Positions 13,075 through 21,074 of a stretch of 40,923 nt of DNA are shown in pieces (the first letter of the stretch is position 1; each line of letters opens with the position of its first letter). Source of the stretch: a virus; the IMG/VR virus record IMGVR_UViG_3300009034_000102, positions 1-40,923 of that record. One strand, written 5' to 3'. The notes under the pieces are model-generated. The model saw only the letters and a program-made list of their open reading frames with translations, was not told the origin of the DNA and made no database searches. Made by a program: the position numbers and the translations under genes.

Positions 13075-13341
13075 CTACCTCCCTGGATACTTCAGCCTGC
13101 AATAGATTGCAGAGAACACGAGAACAGCCAGAACAATTAAGGAGACGATGTAGCTCACCCACCAGCACCAGATGCCGCTATCGGCAGCCTTCACTAGCCG
13201 CCCGCACAGGCTGAATAGCAAGACAATAAGCCAGACAAAGCTGAAGCTCCTGGTGCTCTTGGTCTTCCAGAGCTTCCATATCTGGTGAAGGTTCCCTACC
13301 CATGTCGCCGCCACACAGCTTATGTATAACCAGTCAAGCAC
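13075..13341 (-). CDS. PQ-loop / SemiSWEET-like three-span membrane protein
   Basis: 88 residues with three hydrophobic spans (about residues 4-17, 33-50 and 57-82). Between spans 1 and 2 stands NLHQIWKLWKTKSTRSFSFV, matching the PQ-loop/SemiSWEET signature xPQxxKxxKTKSxxxxS with the Pro replaced by His. Single-repeat PQ-loop proteins dimerise to transport small sugars or other solutes. The GTG start overlaps the stop of the metallophosphoesterase gene by one base, so the two are coupled. Length, spans and motif all fit; transport itself is inferred, and a holin-like use is an alternative. Confidence 0.58.
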   Translation of the reverse strand: MLDWLYISCVAATWVGNLHQIWKLWKTKSTRSFSFVWLIVLLFSLCGRLVKAADSGIWCWWVSYIVSLIVLAVLVFSAIYCRLKYPGR

Positions 13342-14174
13342 TATATTTCGACCCTTATTCTGGGCTGCCCCATACCCTTGAGCTTTATCGTAGGCGTCTC
13401 AAGGTCTACTGGGGGGAAGCCTAGTCTCTCAGCGTATCCGCCCCACTTGAGGTAGGCATTCGTTTTGACAAGCATCTTTCTCTTGGCCGTTACTATACCT
13501 ATCCTGAAGCCGCTCTTTTTGTCGATATGCGTCCGAGCATCAGGCATTAGGTAAACATCGGGGGCTACATTAACCACATGGTCATGGCTCATTGCATAGA
13601 GGTCAGCATGTAGCCAGGTCGCCAGCCTCTCAACTTTCACTGCCTTAGCTGATTTTGTTCTGGCCCCGCCATAGCCGTGAGTGGTATAGATAAAATATGT
13701 GTAGGGCTTGTCCTCGTGTCGATTGTTTCCCTTGCCGAAGCTTACCTTGAGATATAACCCCTCAGGTCTGTAGGGAACGCCGAGAGCTTTGGCAATGTCC
13801 TTGCTAATGTCGATGCCAGCTTCTTTGTAGATGCGCCACTCGTGGTTGCCGTCATCAACGCCCAGACACTTCTCCCGAGTTGGATATAATGCCTCTATGA
13901 CCCAATCTCGCTGGTCCTGGGGGGTTCCCACTTGCCGGTAGATGTCGCCCTTAGAACTCCGTAGCGTCGATTCCGCAAGATCGCCATTAAGGGTATAGAA
14001 CGCATTAGGCGTCTCATCAATGAATTTCATCTGCCGGTGGAAATGACGGGGACTGAACTGGAGACTTCCATAGTGGAGATCGCTGATGTGGAAAAGTAGT
14101 AGTTCCTTGAAGTCGGGGTCTAAGAGGTGGGCAAAGTAAATGATTTCGGCAGGAATCCTGTCGGCTCCTAGCAA
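13341..14174 (-). CDS. Calcineurin-like metallophosphoesterase
   Basis: 277 residues with the binuclear metal motifs in order: HISDLHYG (Asp32, His34), NGDLAE (Asp65), DDGNHEWR (Asn110, His111), THGYGG (His166) and SHDHV (His197, His199). Such enzymes hydrolyse phosphomono- or diesters, in phages often nucleotides or nucleic acid ends. The start appears to be TTG at 14174 with AGGTGATAGT upstream. It is the first gene after RNA element B and is coupled to the PQ-loop gene. Substrate unknown. Confidence 0.85.
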   Translation of the reverse strand: MLGADRIPAEIIYFAHLLDPDFKELLLFHISDLHYGSLQFSPRHFHRQMKFIDETPNAFYTLNGDLAESTLRSSKGDIYRQVGTPQDQRDWVIEALYPTREKCLGVDDGNHEWRIYKEAGIDISKDIAKALGVPYRPEGLYLKVSFGKGNNRHEDKPYTYFIYTTHGYGGARTKSAKAVKVERLATWLHADLYAMSHDHVVNVAPDVYLMPDARTHIDKKSGFRIGIVTAKRKMLVKTNAYLKWGGYAERLGFPPVDLETPTIKLKGMGQPRIRVEI

Positions 14175-14302
14175 ACTATCACCTACCTTCTAATTTGTTG
14201 AGGCCGCCAAGGGTGGCGAGCACTTCCCAGCATTTTGGTACCAGGCACCACCCCAGCGGCCCCATAGAAGCCCCACCAATCGTAACTGGTGGGGAACATT
14301 GA

Positions 14303-14449
14303 CCCTGCTTGGCTAGGGATTTGCACCCTAGATGATGGGGTGAGACCCAGCCCTCTAGGGCCAGCAACGAAGCTGTGCACTTTAGGCTTCTCGTTTGAAC
14401 CGCCCTCATCTCCGCCTCAGCGTCTACCTATTCCGCCATCCAAGCAGGG
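14303..14449 (-). ncRNA. tRNA-like structured RNA element B
   Basis: Minus strand. The same 10-bp closing stem as element A (14449-14440 with 14312-14303) frames a 127-base interior. The 5' part TGGCGGAATAGGTAGACGC is an excellent tRNA-Leu-type D-arm with box A. The 3' part holds a T-arm-like hairpin, TAGGG-TGCAAAT-CCCTA, one base away from the usual loop. Between them are hairpins GCCC-TAGA-GGGC and TGGG-TCTCAC-CCCA, but no 7-base anticodon loop with a five-pair stem, and the total is about 60 bases too long for a tRNA. It lies in the gene-free stretch 14175-14453, five bases after the stop of the gene at 14454-14609. Confidence 0.55.
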
Positions 14450-14453
14450 ATAA

Positions 14454-14609
14454 TTACTCCTTCTCTGCCAGCTTCATAGCCAGCATACCGATACCAGTGA
14501 TTGCGGCTCCTGCTGTCTTCTCGATATGCTCAGGAGCAAGCACAATCACCAATGTCGCCAATAGAGCGATGCACAATATGGCTGCTAGAACCTGCGGTCT
14601 AATCTTCAT
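14454..14609 (-). CDS. 51-residue membrane-spanning peptide
   Basis: MKIRPQVLAAILCIALLATL starts a product with one strong span (residues 7-25) and a second weakly hydrophobic helix with glycines, ending KLAEKE. The ATG overlaps the preceding stop as ATGA. A small holin or spanin-like role is possible from the neighbourhood but unproven. Confidence 0.58.
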   Translation of the reverse strand: MKIRPQVLAAILCIALLATLVIVLAPEHIEKTAGAAITGIGMLAMKLAEKE

Positions 14610-14815
14610 TCCTCTCTTATCCTCCTGTAGATAGCTCTGCCCGCAAGGGCGAGGCAGCTAAATACCCATGCCGTCTCAAGGATAGCCAAGGGTAGACTGG
14701 GCCCCACCCAGTACATGCCGCCAAGGAGGTGTGATGTCCAGATTATCCGTAGTAGCTCAACGGGGGCGTAGATGGCCATGCAAGCTATCGCCAGCCAGCA
14801 GAGATTTCTTGCCAT
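14606..14815 (-). CDS. Two-span small membrane protein
   Basis: From ATG 14815 (TAATG overlap) the 69-residue product has spans around residues 4-23 and 35-57 and ends in a basic tail RAIYRRIREE, a holin-like layout of two helices with positive C-terminus. Family not recognised. Confidence 0.6.
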   Translation of the reverse strand: MARNLCWLAIACMAIYAPVELLRIIWTSHLLGGMYWVGPSLPLAILETAWVFSCLALAGRAIYRRIREE

Positions 14816-15042
14816 TACTCCGCCATCTTTACAAGCCAGGATGCGCCGCATTCAGGGCAGATGGCTTGTATTAAACTCTTATCAACAGGCACGCCTATTA
14901 AGTCGTAGTTATGGAAGCAGTTATGATGGTTCCAGCGCTCAAACGCATATTCCCCCTCGTGTATCTCTCCACAACGGCACGGGTATATGGTTCTGCCATT
15001 CTCAAGAAGTACGGTAAAATCTGTGCTACCTGTTGTTACCAT
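14815..15042 (-). CDS. Zinc-ribbon-like protein
   Basis: The 75-residue product has CRCGEIHEG near residue 22, HHNCFH in the middle and CPECGAS near the end. ATG 15042 follows GAGGAGG at short spacing. Its first 17 bases overlap the shifted frame described for 15142-15375. Confidence 0.62.
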   Translation of the reverse strand: MVTTGSTDFTVLLENGRTIYPCRCGEIHEGEYAFERWNHHNCFHNYDLIGVPVDKSLIQAICPECGASWLVKMAE

Positions 15043-15375
15043 TAGGCCTCCTCTTCGGTGGACTCCACCCACAAATTGGACACGCTCTCCACGGGGGATA
15101 TGGAATCGGGGCTAGGTAAACATTGCACGAAGGGCAAACTACTACGTTGGGGGGACATCAAACTCTTGTCTCCTTAATATTATTTCCCTACTAAGCTCAC
15201 CGTTTATTTCCCTCTCCAGTTCAGTCTCTAGCCCGTCAAGGGCTTCAACCGCCCTCATAGCAATAGGATAGAAACCCTCCGCATACTTGCGGTTTATCGC
15301 CTCCCTGAGCGGGGGCAGGATTTCCAGCGTGAGAGTATAGAGCTTGTAGCAATGCTCAAACCCCCGGTCGTTCAC
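15026..15375 (-). CDS. 77-residue protein with possible -1 frameshift extension to a zinc ribbon
   Basis: In the unshifted frame the gene runs from 15375 to a TAG at 15144-15142 and makes 77 residues ending EFDVPPT. Six C residues (15154-15149) just before the stop form C_CCC_CCA, which fits the X_XXY_YYZ slippery pattern. A -1 shift there continues through VVVCPSC and ACPICGW, a zinc-ribbon, to a stop at 15028-15026. The downstream frame has no ATG, GTG or TTG of its own. The shift may be programmed, or the C run may be a sequence error that hides one longer gene. Function unknown. Confidence 0.5.
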
Positions 15376-15629
15376 TAGAGGACATCCAGAAGTTTTGCTA
15401 TTCCTGCACCGCTAACACCAGAGGCAGCAATAATCCCCATAACCTTCAGGCGCATATTGCGCTTCAATAGCGAGTTCTTCTCCTTAGCCTCCAGCGTAGC
15501 CAACCGTTCCCCGTGCTGGTCAATAATGCCGTTCTGGGCAGTAAGTTGCGTCTTAATCTCGCTAACATCCCTCTCCATGCGCTCCGTTCTCTCGTCAAGC
15601 CTTCCTAGCAGTTCGGCATATTTGCTCAT
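15375..15629 (-). CDS. XhlA-like coiled-coil membrane protein, candidate holin component
   Basis: 84 residues: a long amphipathic heptad region (KYAELLGRLDERTERMERDV through LEAKEKNSLLK) followed by one C-terminal span, VMGIIAASGVSGAGIAKLL. This matches the layout of haemolysin XhlA-type phage proteins found in lysis cassettes. It lies next to the two-span protein at 15642-15860. ATG 15629 is used; an in-frame TTG lies just before it. Confidence 0.66.
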   Translation of the reverse strand: MSKYAELLGRLDERTERMERDVSEIKTQLTAQNGIIDQHGERLATLEAKEKNSLLKRNMRLKVMGIIAASGVSGAGIAKLLDVL

Positions 15630-15641
15630 CAAATCATCCCT

Positions 15642-15860
15642 TCATTTTCCCCTTCTAACCCACCTTATCCATGCCGCAAGACCGCCACACAAGATAATCG
15701 TTGCGATGACTGCCAGACTAAGCTCAAACGCCACCACCGCCTTGTTGCTGTCATAGATATAATACCCACAATAGAGAAGCCAGAGCTGTACGATTGTGGG
15801 GACAGCGAATGCGAGGGCTATAATGAGGGTAATGAGCAAGTAGATTTGGTCCCGAGTCAT
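15642..15860 (-). CDS. Two-span membrane protein, candidate holin
   Basis: 72 residues with spans at about 7-31 and 44-66, a short polar connection and a basic end RWVRRGK. AAGGGGAAAGC precedes the ATG. With the XhlA-like neighbour it makes a plausible lysis pair, though no endolysin is recognised nearby. Confidence 0.65.
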   Translation of the reverse strand: MTRDQIYLLITLIIALAFAVPTIVQLWLLYCGYYIYDSNKAVVAFELSLAVIATIILCGGLAAWIRWVRRGK

Positions 15861-15869
15861 GCTTTCCCC

Positions 15870-16136
15870 TTAAACGGCCTCTTGAGCCTCGCACCAGATT
15901 TGTTGCCCTTCCCTGATTCCGTCTATCTCTTCAGGAACCTTGTCAGGCACAACTACGGCTGCCTGAATTTTTTCTATAGTTAATGGCCGCTCAACCTGTA
16001 CTTTCCGCCCATCATCCAGGTAGATGTTGACGGCACTATAAGGCTCTGGATTAAGGATGGACCCGTCGCTCAGGACAGTGCTGCCCAGCCCTGCCTTGAT
16101 GCTGGTTACTTTGGTCATCTTTACAATCTTGGGCAT
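15870..16136 (-). CDS. Hypothetical virion-associated small protein
   Basis: 88 residues, beta-rich in the first two thirds (KMTKVTSIKAGLGSTVLSDG, AVNIYLDDGRKVQVERP). It starts at a TAATG overlap with the fibre-like gene and so belongs to the tail operon. Unknown role. Confidence 0.62.
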   Translation of the reverse strand: MPKIVKMTKVTSIKAGLGSTVLSDGSILNPEPYSAVNIYLDDGRKVQVERPLTIEKIQAAVVVPDKVPEEIDGIREGQQIWCEAQEAV

Positions 16137-17149
16137 TACTGTGCTCCTACTAGCACGGTAATTCGGTATGTAATAGCCTCTGCCACATTGTCCTTTGCCC
16201 GCACGGCTATCCGGGCATTGTCGGTCAGGTCTACCATGATTGGAACTATGATAGGAGTCGCTGGCCCGCCACTAATGGGCCATTGATAGAGCGGCAGTAT
16301 AGCTCTTGCAACCGCAACCTCACTAGAAGCCGCTCCCTCGCTTACCTCTACCTGAATACGCTCCACAGTCGCTTCGGTCTCATACATGCCTACAACAAGG
16401 TAGTACAGTCTTTTACTCGCCCCTATATCAGCCGAAATTTGCTTCCATGTACCATACGTGTTAGCAGTAGCAGAACTAGCCGGGGCAATCGAGGCATAGC
16501 TCACATCGTCATAAAAAGTCCCCGCAGGAACTGTAGTGAGAGCTGCCACATCGTCGTGTATGTCGTCCAGCCCCTTCGTCCTGGTAATCAGGTCAGCGAT
16601 GTCGGCTGGAATGTTCGTTGACTTGAGTTCCAGAAGATAGCCAATAAAAGGATGCACCACCAGAAGCTCATCATCCACTGCAAGCGGCGTGGTGAACGCC
16701 GAGTGTGTGCAAGTCCCGTCCGAGGATGCGTAGTCGCTAATGGCTTGCAGTTCCCCTTGTGGCGCAGCCCCCGCTCCGCCAGCGTCCCGAACAACATAGA
16801 CATAGTAAGCGTTGAAAAAGTCGTTCCCTTTACCTACCAGATTCGTGGTCTTGAAGTGGGTAGTGTCGGTGTATGTAGTAACCTTTGCGTAGAAAGACAA
16901 GCCATAGTCCTCGACTGCACGGGCATCGGCAAATACATCCCTGAACCAGCGCACCTTCTCCGCCCAGATGCACTTTATATCTATCCTTGTCGGCGCATCT
17001 GTCAGGGCAGTAAAGGAGGCCACGCCGCTGGAGTTGGTATGCTGCGTCTCTACCAGGGCCGCCGTGTCCATGCGGTAAGCCTCGCACTTGACCATGTAGA
17101 GCGCCCTGCCCTTCTCGTCGGCTATCCTCAGCGTGTAGCTTCTGGCCAT
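16136..17149 (-). CDS. Putative tail fibre / receptor-binding-region protein
   Basis: 337 residues, almost wholly beta-rich and Thr/Ala-rich. The N-terminal 60 residues (LRIADEKGRALYMVKCEAYR ... GVASFTALTDAP) look like a carboxypeptidase-regulatory or Ig-like sandwich that could attach to the tail. The C-terminal 130 residues resemble a beta-sandwich head. Directly downstream of the nozzle-like gene with a TAATG overlap. Assignment rests on position and composition. Confidence 0.6.
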   Translation of the reverse strand: MARSYTLRIADEKGRALYMVKCEAYRMDTAALVETQHTNSSGVASFTALTDAPTRIDIKCIWAEKVRWFRDVFADARAVEDYGLSFYAKVTTYTDTTHFKTTNLVGKGNDFFNAYYVYVVRDAGGAGAAPQGELQAISDYASSDGTCTHSAFTTPLAVDDELLVVHPFIGYLLELKSTNIPADIADLITRTKGLDDIHDDVAALTTVPAGTFYDDVSYASIAPASSATANTYGTWKQISADIGASKRLYYLVVGMYETEATVERIQVEVSEGAASSEVAVARAILPLYQWPISGGPATPIIVPIMVDLTDNARIAVRAKDNVAEAITYRITVLVGAQ

Positions 17150-19392
17150 TATGTATCCACAACCTCGCTCACATTCACCTGATAGATTCCTTCTCGCCCG
17201 CCGTATCCTCCGCCCTCTCTCCCTGGCAGCGTCACCATCTTGACGATGTACTTGGTCCCGCTCGTCGGGTCCCCGTCAGGGTAAAAGGTCACCATCGCCG
17301 CCTGCCCGTAGACCGTCCACAGCTTGTCGATAAGGTCTTTGCCCCTCGTGCTTATGCCGATACGCTTGGCAGCCCTGCTGTCGCAGTTCGCCCTGAACTG
17401 AAAACCCCTCAGCGGAGGAGGAAGCGGCAGATACTCGAATGCCAATGCTTCCAGCTTCGGGGAGTAGACCGTCGGTGTGTCCCCCGTAGTCCTCCTTGCC
17501 ATCGCAACCTTGAACTGGATGCGGTTGAACTCCACGCCCACCGCATCGCCAGTTTTAGGGAATGGCAGTGCTGTTGGCCTCGGCGACGATTCAAACGAGC
17601 CGAGTTCTGTCCACCCCGCCGTTGCGTCTGTGCGGTAGGAAATAGTTATTGTTTCGTTTTCATTGCAGTCCTGGGTCAATGCCCAAACCCTCAGCGCCAG
17701 CTTGGAGAAGCCCACTATCCCCGCATCGAAGTAAGGAAGAAACATCTCGCCAGAGGCGGCATAGGGGTGAGTCGCTACCTGCGCCACATTGTCGGCTTCA
17801 TCGGGCACATGGATGCGCCTTACGTAATCAGTGGTGCCAGCAGTCCAATCGTTGTAGTAAAGATAGTCGCTGTACCACCATCCCCTGAACGCCGCTGTGG
17901 GGGCCGCCAGAAAGTGCCAGCCGCCGCCGCTGATATGCCTTTTCAGGATGACCTTTTCCAGCACCAGAATGAGCCAGTAGTCCAGCCCTATGATGTCAAC
18001 GACCGAGCCCTGGTAGGTCGAAAGCAGACCATCATCCAGGTCTGGCCCTATCGCAGTGACCACATTCCCGCTGAGTTCGAGCAGCCCCTTGCCCGTGCCG
18101 ACATAGTGGTTCCCCTTCCAGTAGAGACACGCCAGCCCTCCATCCGCACGAGGCGACCAAGTCATCTCCGTCTTGCCGAAGCTCAGAGTGTCGAAGTCTA
18201 TATAGTAGCGCCCGTCATTTGTCGTAAAATAGAGAGTGTCTTCACCCGCTACATTCTTGCCCGTATAGAACTTATTGAAGAGAAAAGGAACGTTTGGGAA
18301 AGTAGCCTCATCTGTGAAAGTAGACAGGTCGCCCTCATCGCTGTAGTGAAAGCCGTCATACTGGTAGCCCAGTGCCACGAGACGCTTCCTGAAGATCGTC
18401 AGCCAGGTGCCACTGGTATGAGCTTTTGTCCAGCTCAGGCCAGTGGCGCTTGCTGTCGTCCAGATTGCGCCCCCTTGAGTTCCCACACACAGATACCGGT
18501 CTGCCGCCGTAGGATCATAGTAAACCACAGCATCGTAGGGATGCTGTGCCGCCGCACGCAGGTCGTCCAGACGGAGGATAAACGCACCTTTATCAACAAC
18601 CATCTTCACGCCGACGCTCTTGTAGGTAGCGCTGACGGCGCTGGTCGTTGCCAGATTAACCTGAGTCCACGTATCCGCTGCGATAGCGGGGATGTTCAGC
18701 TCCTCAGCAGGCGACGCACAGTTGGCAGAGGCGCTCAGGAGAATCTGTAAATCGTTGGCGTCAAGGGCTACACTCGACTTGATCCACAGGTGGACATTTT
18801 CTACCCCGGATACGCCGGTAAGGTCAATTACCTCGGTAGCCAGAATATCCCCGGCATCGCAGCCATCGGCCACGGTCAGCTTGACAGAACCCGAACCCAC
18901 CTTGTAATCGACGGCATCAAGCTCCGAGGTAACATCCTCGTCGGTAGACTCGTTCCAAGCGTCCTCGCAGTTCTCGATAATGACCTGGCCGCACTCTATC
19001 CAGTCTGAGCCGTCGTAGTAGGCTGTCTGCCCGTCGGCAAAGGCAAATACCGCACCCTTGAACTCAATAATCTTCCGAATCAGCCCCCTGGTGGCGAGTC
19101 CCAGCGAACTCACCAGGGGAGGCAGAACAATGAGGTTCCCCGCAGTATCGAGCGTCCCGTAGTGTATCCTGTCGCTCTGCCCCTGCTTCCACCTCTCAAG
19201 TCCCCACCCGCCTTTCAGCGCCTCCCAGGTCTGGTGACTGGTAGGGGCATAGTCTTCGTACTTCGGCGGCCCCGTGCTGAACCTCGCCGTCCACGGCGTT
19301 ACCGGCGCAAGCTCGACCTCGCCCTCAATAGGAATCTTCGTCCCATCAAGCACCACATACCGCTGCTTCTCCATCGCCTGAGACTGCGGCAT
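17149..19392 (-). CDS. Large tail protein, nozzle / tail-tubular-B-like
   Basis: 747 residues following the 265-residue adaptor gene, the order of gp11-gp12 in T7-like phages. The middle (residues about 290-560) shows repeated short blades such as TYQGSVVDIIGLDYWLILVL consistent with a beta-propeller. Residues about 135-280 (NCEDAWN ... FILRLDDLRAA) read like a carbohydrate-binding jelly-roll inserted near the N-terminus. The C-terminus is a mixed beta domain. No tape measure exists in the genome, so a short tail is likely. Starts at TAATG. Confidence 0.68.
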   Translation of the reverse strand: MPQSQAMEKQRYVVLDGTKIPIEGEVELAPVTPWTARFSTGPPKYEDYAPTSHQTWEALKGGWGLERWKQGQSDRIHYGTLDTAGNLIVLPPLVSSLGLATRGLIRKIIEFKGAVFAFADGQTAYYDGSDWIECGQVIIENCEDAWNESTDEDVTSELDAVDYKVGSGSVKLTVADGCDAGDILATEVIDLTGVSGVENVHLWIKSSVALDANDLQILLSASANCASPAEELNIPAIAADTWTQVNLATTSAVSATYKSVGVKMVVDKGAFILRLDDLRAAAQHPYDAVVYYDPTAADRYLCVGTQGGAIWTTASATGLSWTKAHTSGTWLTIFRKRLVALGYQYDGFHYSDEGDLSTFTDEATFPNVPFLFNKFYTGKNVAGEDTLYFTTNDGRYYIDFDTLSFGKTEMTWSPRADGGLACLYWKGNHYVGTGKGLLELSGNVVTAIGPDLDDGLLSTYQGSVVDIIGLDYWLILVLEKVILKRHISGGGWHFLAAPTAAFRGWWYSDYLYYNDWTAGTTDYVRRIHVPDEADNVAQVATHPYAASGEMFLPYFDAGIVGFSKLALRVWALTQDCNENETITISYRTDATAGWTELGSFESSPRPTALPFPKTGDAVGVEFNRIQFKVAMARRTTGDTPTVYSPKLEALAFEYLPLPPPLRGFQFRANCDSRAAKRIGISTRGKDLIDKLWTVYGQAAMVTFYPDGDPTSGTKYIVKMVTLPGREGGGYGGREGIYQVNVSEVVDT

Positions 19393-20186
19393 TAGATGTC
19401 TCGCACCTTTCTTGCCCCCGCATGGAGAGCAGTCCTGATCCCTTCCTTCTCGCTCAGAGCTATGGCCTGATACGCTATGCCCTTAGCCCGTGTCTCTTCC
19501 TCGCTCTGCAACAGTAGCCCCGCCGTCTCGTAGCAGATATACTTGGTTAAATCCTCGTCCACCGTTGAAGCGTCCGCTGAAAGGCTGGCCTGTCTGCGCT
19601 CCTGCCCGATCAGCCTCAGCGCCCGACCGGCAGTCGGCGTCCAGTATTCCTTGACAAACACCAGCTTGGGCGTCGCACCTTGCATAAAGTAATAGTAGAG
19701 TTGGTCTATGGGAGTGCCTTCAAAGAGGTTGCCTGTAGAGGTCTCCAGGTGAATCTTGCTGATGTAGAGGAAACCAGCGGGGACGCTATATTCATATACG
19801 GCTGCACCGAGGTCAATGCTCGCATCAACCTTGTCCTTGAGGCAGTGTCTGGCCAAGCCGTCAATAACCATATTGATGAGGTCGTTGTACTCGACGACCG
19901 TAAAGTGCCTGTGAAGTTCCACGTTGTCCGCCGCTACCCAGGTCGCAACGGGCTCAAATGTAAACACCGACCCATCATTCGCAAAGTTGGTGATGGTCCC
20001 CGTGTCGGCGACAGAGGCGGCGTTGCCGTCGTAGCAATAAACCTCCCAGTCGTTGTAATAGTCGTCGGGCTTCACCTTGGTCGTGTCGGCGAAGCTCCCC
20101 GAACTGGGAGAGGCGACAGTGGCCAGTTCCAAGTCGCCGCACATCCGGGCGATTCGGTGCCTGAGCTGGTATCTATAGAGACTCAT
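19392..20186 (-). CDS. Head-tail adaptor, tail-tubular-A-like
   Basis: 264 residues from ATG 20186 (a GTG lies in frame just upstream). N-terminal helix RYQLRHRIARMCGD, a beta-rich insertion, then helices (YNDLINMVIDGLARHCL) and a C-terminal helix-rich domain (LTKYICYETAGLLLQSEEET) typical of adaptors that sit under the portal. Size and position before the nozzle-like gene support the call; sequence identity to gp11 was not tested. Confidence 0.6.
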   Translation of the reverse strand: MSLYRYQLRHRIARMCGDLELATVASPSSGSFADTTKVKPDDYYNDWEVYCYDGNAASVADTGTITNFANDGSVFTFEPVATWVAADNVELHRHFTVVEYNDLINMVIDGLARHCLKDKVDASIDLGAAVYEYSVPAGFLYISKIHLETSTGNLFEGTPIDQLYYYFMQGATPKLVFVKEYWTPTAGRALRLIGQERRQASLSADASTVDEDLTKYICYETAGLLLQSEEETRAKGIAYQAIALSEKEGIRTALHAGARKVRDI

Positions 20187-20189
20187 CAC

Positions 20190-20660
20190 TTATACCCCTG
20201 CAACGAATAATTCGAGATCACATGCAGCCGTGTCCGCTAGGGCGGTGATGTCAACCAGGTCTTCAAGGTCCACGGTTAACGCCGACGCAGAAGCGTCCAT
20301 CGTATCCACCACCCCACCTGACAAATCCCCGTTGTAAATGAAGGTCTGCCCCTTGTCCAGCTTTACAGCGAACTCGGCAGCACCTTCACCTCTGAAAACC
20401 AGCGTCACATGGTTCGTGTCATCCAGGTTGGTAATCCTGATATAGCGAACATCGCCCTCCACAAACTCGCCTGCGGCTGGATTAGTGGCTGCGAAAACGA
20501 GGATTATCACTTCAGATGTCGGGACGTTGACGATCCTCTTTGCGACTTCCGTAACACTGGAAATGGTGAGGACATTACTTGCCCCTAGAGCCTGATTATT
20601 CAGCGTAATGGCCTCGGTCACAGTGACCGTTAGAGTTGCTGCTGTCACAGTTGTAGCCAT
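20190..20660 (-). CDS. Small beta-rich virion protein
   Basis: 156 residues beginning MATTVTAATLTVTVTEAITL and rich in Thr/Val strands, typical of decoration, collar or fibre-base proteins. TAATG overlap with the previous gene places it in the structural operon. Exact location in the virion unknown. Confidence 0.62.
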   Translation of the reverse strand: MATTVTAATLTVTVTEAITLNNQALGASNVLTISSVTEVAKRIVNVPTSEVIILVFAATNPAAGEFVEGDVRYIRITNLDDTNHVTLVFRGEGAAEFAVKLDKGQTFIYNGDLSGGVVDTMDASASALTVDLEDLVDITALADTAACDLELFVAGV

Positions 20661-20830
20661 TACTTCCTCGCCTTCTTGCCCGTAGGCTCCCAGCCGTGTC
20701 TTGATGCGTTTCGAGCGTTGGCGCTTCTCTGCGCATCCGCCTTAGTCTCAGAACTGCCCACCACCTTCCCAGACGGCTCGACTATCTTCCACGGCCTACT
20801 ACCCGATTTCCTTTCGACATGAACTGGCAT
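20660..20830 (-). CDS. Small basic protein
   Basis: The 56-residue product reads MPVHVERKSGSRPWKIVEPS then GKVVGSSETKADAQRSANAR and a lysine-rich end. Tandem strands followed by a helix resemble small DUF2188-like phage/bacterial proteins. ATG 20830 is preceded by GGAGGAAT. Confidence 0.62.
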   Translation of the reverse strand: MPVHVERKSGSRPWKIVEPSGKVVGSSETKADAQRSANARNASRHGWEPTGKKARK

Positions 20831-20846
20831 GATTCCTCCTACTTCT

Positions 20847-21065
20847 TCATTTCCTTTTCATTTCCTTGCCAATCTTGGCCAGATTTTCCCTGAAGAAGGT
20901 TATACAAATCTGCTCCAGATGGCCCCAAAGTGTAGCAAGATGACCGTTCTCCTCCATCTCCACAACGGTTACTTTCTCATCGCTGTTTTCTAGTTTGGCA
21001 AGCATCTTGAAGTGATCGCCATTTTGCCAGTCAAGAGTTATCTCGATTTCCTTTTGTTCAGCCAT
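20847..21065 (-). CDS. Hypothetical acidic protein
   Basis: 72 residues, MAEQKEIEITLDWQNGDHFK, strand-rich N-terminus then a helix (LWGHLEQICITFFRENLAKI). ATG 21065 follows AGGAATTTGTG. Unknown function. Confidence 0.6.
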   Translation of the reverse strand: MAEQKEIEITLDWQNGDHFKMLAKLENSDEKVTVVEMEENGHLATLWGHLEQICITFFRENLAKIGKEMKRK

Positions 21066-21074
21066 CACAAATTC

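Noticed and set aside
14303-14449. Canonical tRNA-Leu gene
   Set aside because: D-arm and T-arm resemble tRNA-Leu, but there is no acceptable anticodon stem-loop, the acceptor pairing is shifted by one mismatch, and the element is about 60 bases too long.
17767-18750. 327-codon open frame on the plus strand
   Set aside because: Antisense shadow of the 747-residue tail gene, without ribosome site or recognisable domain.
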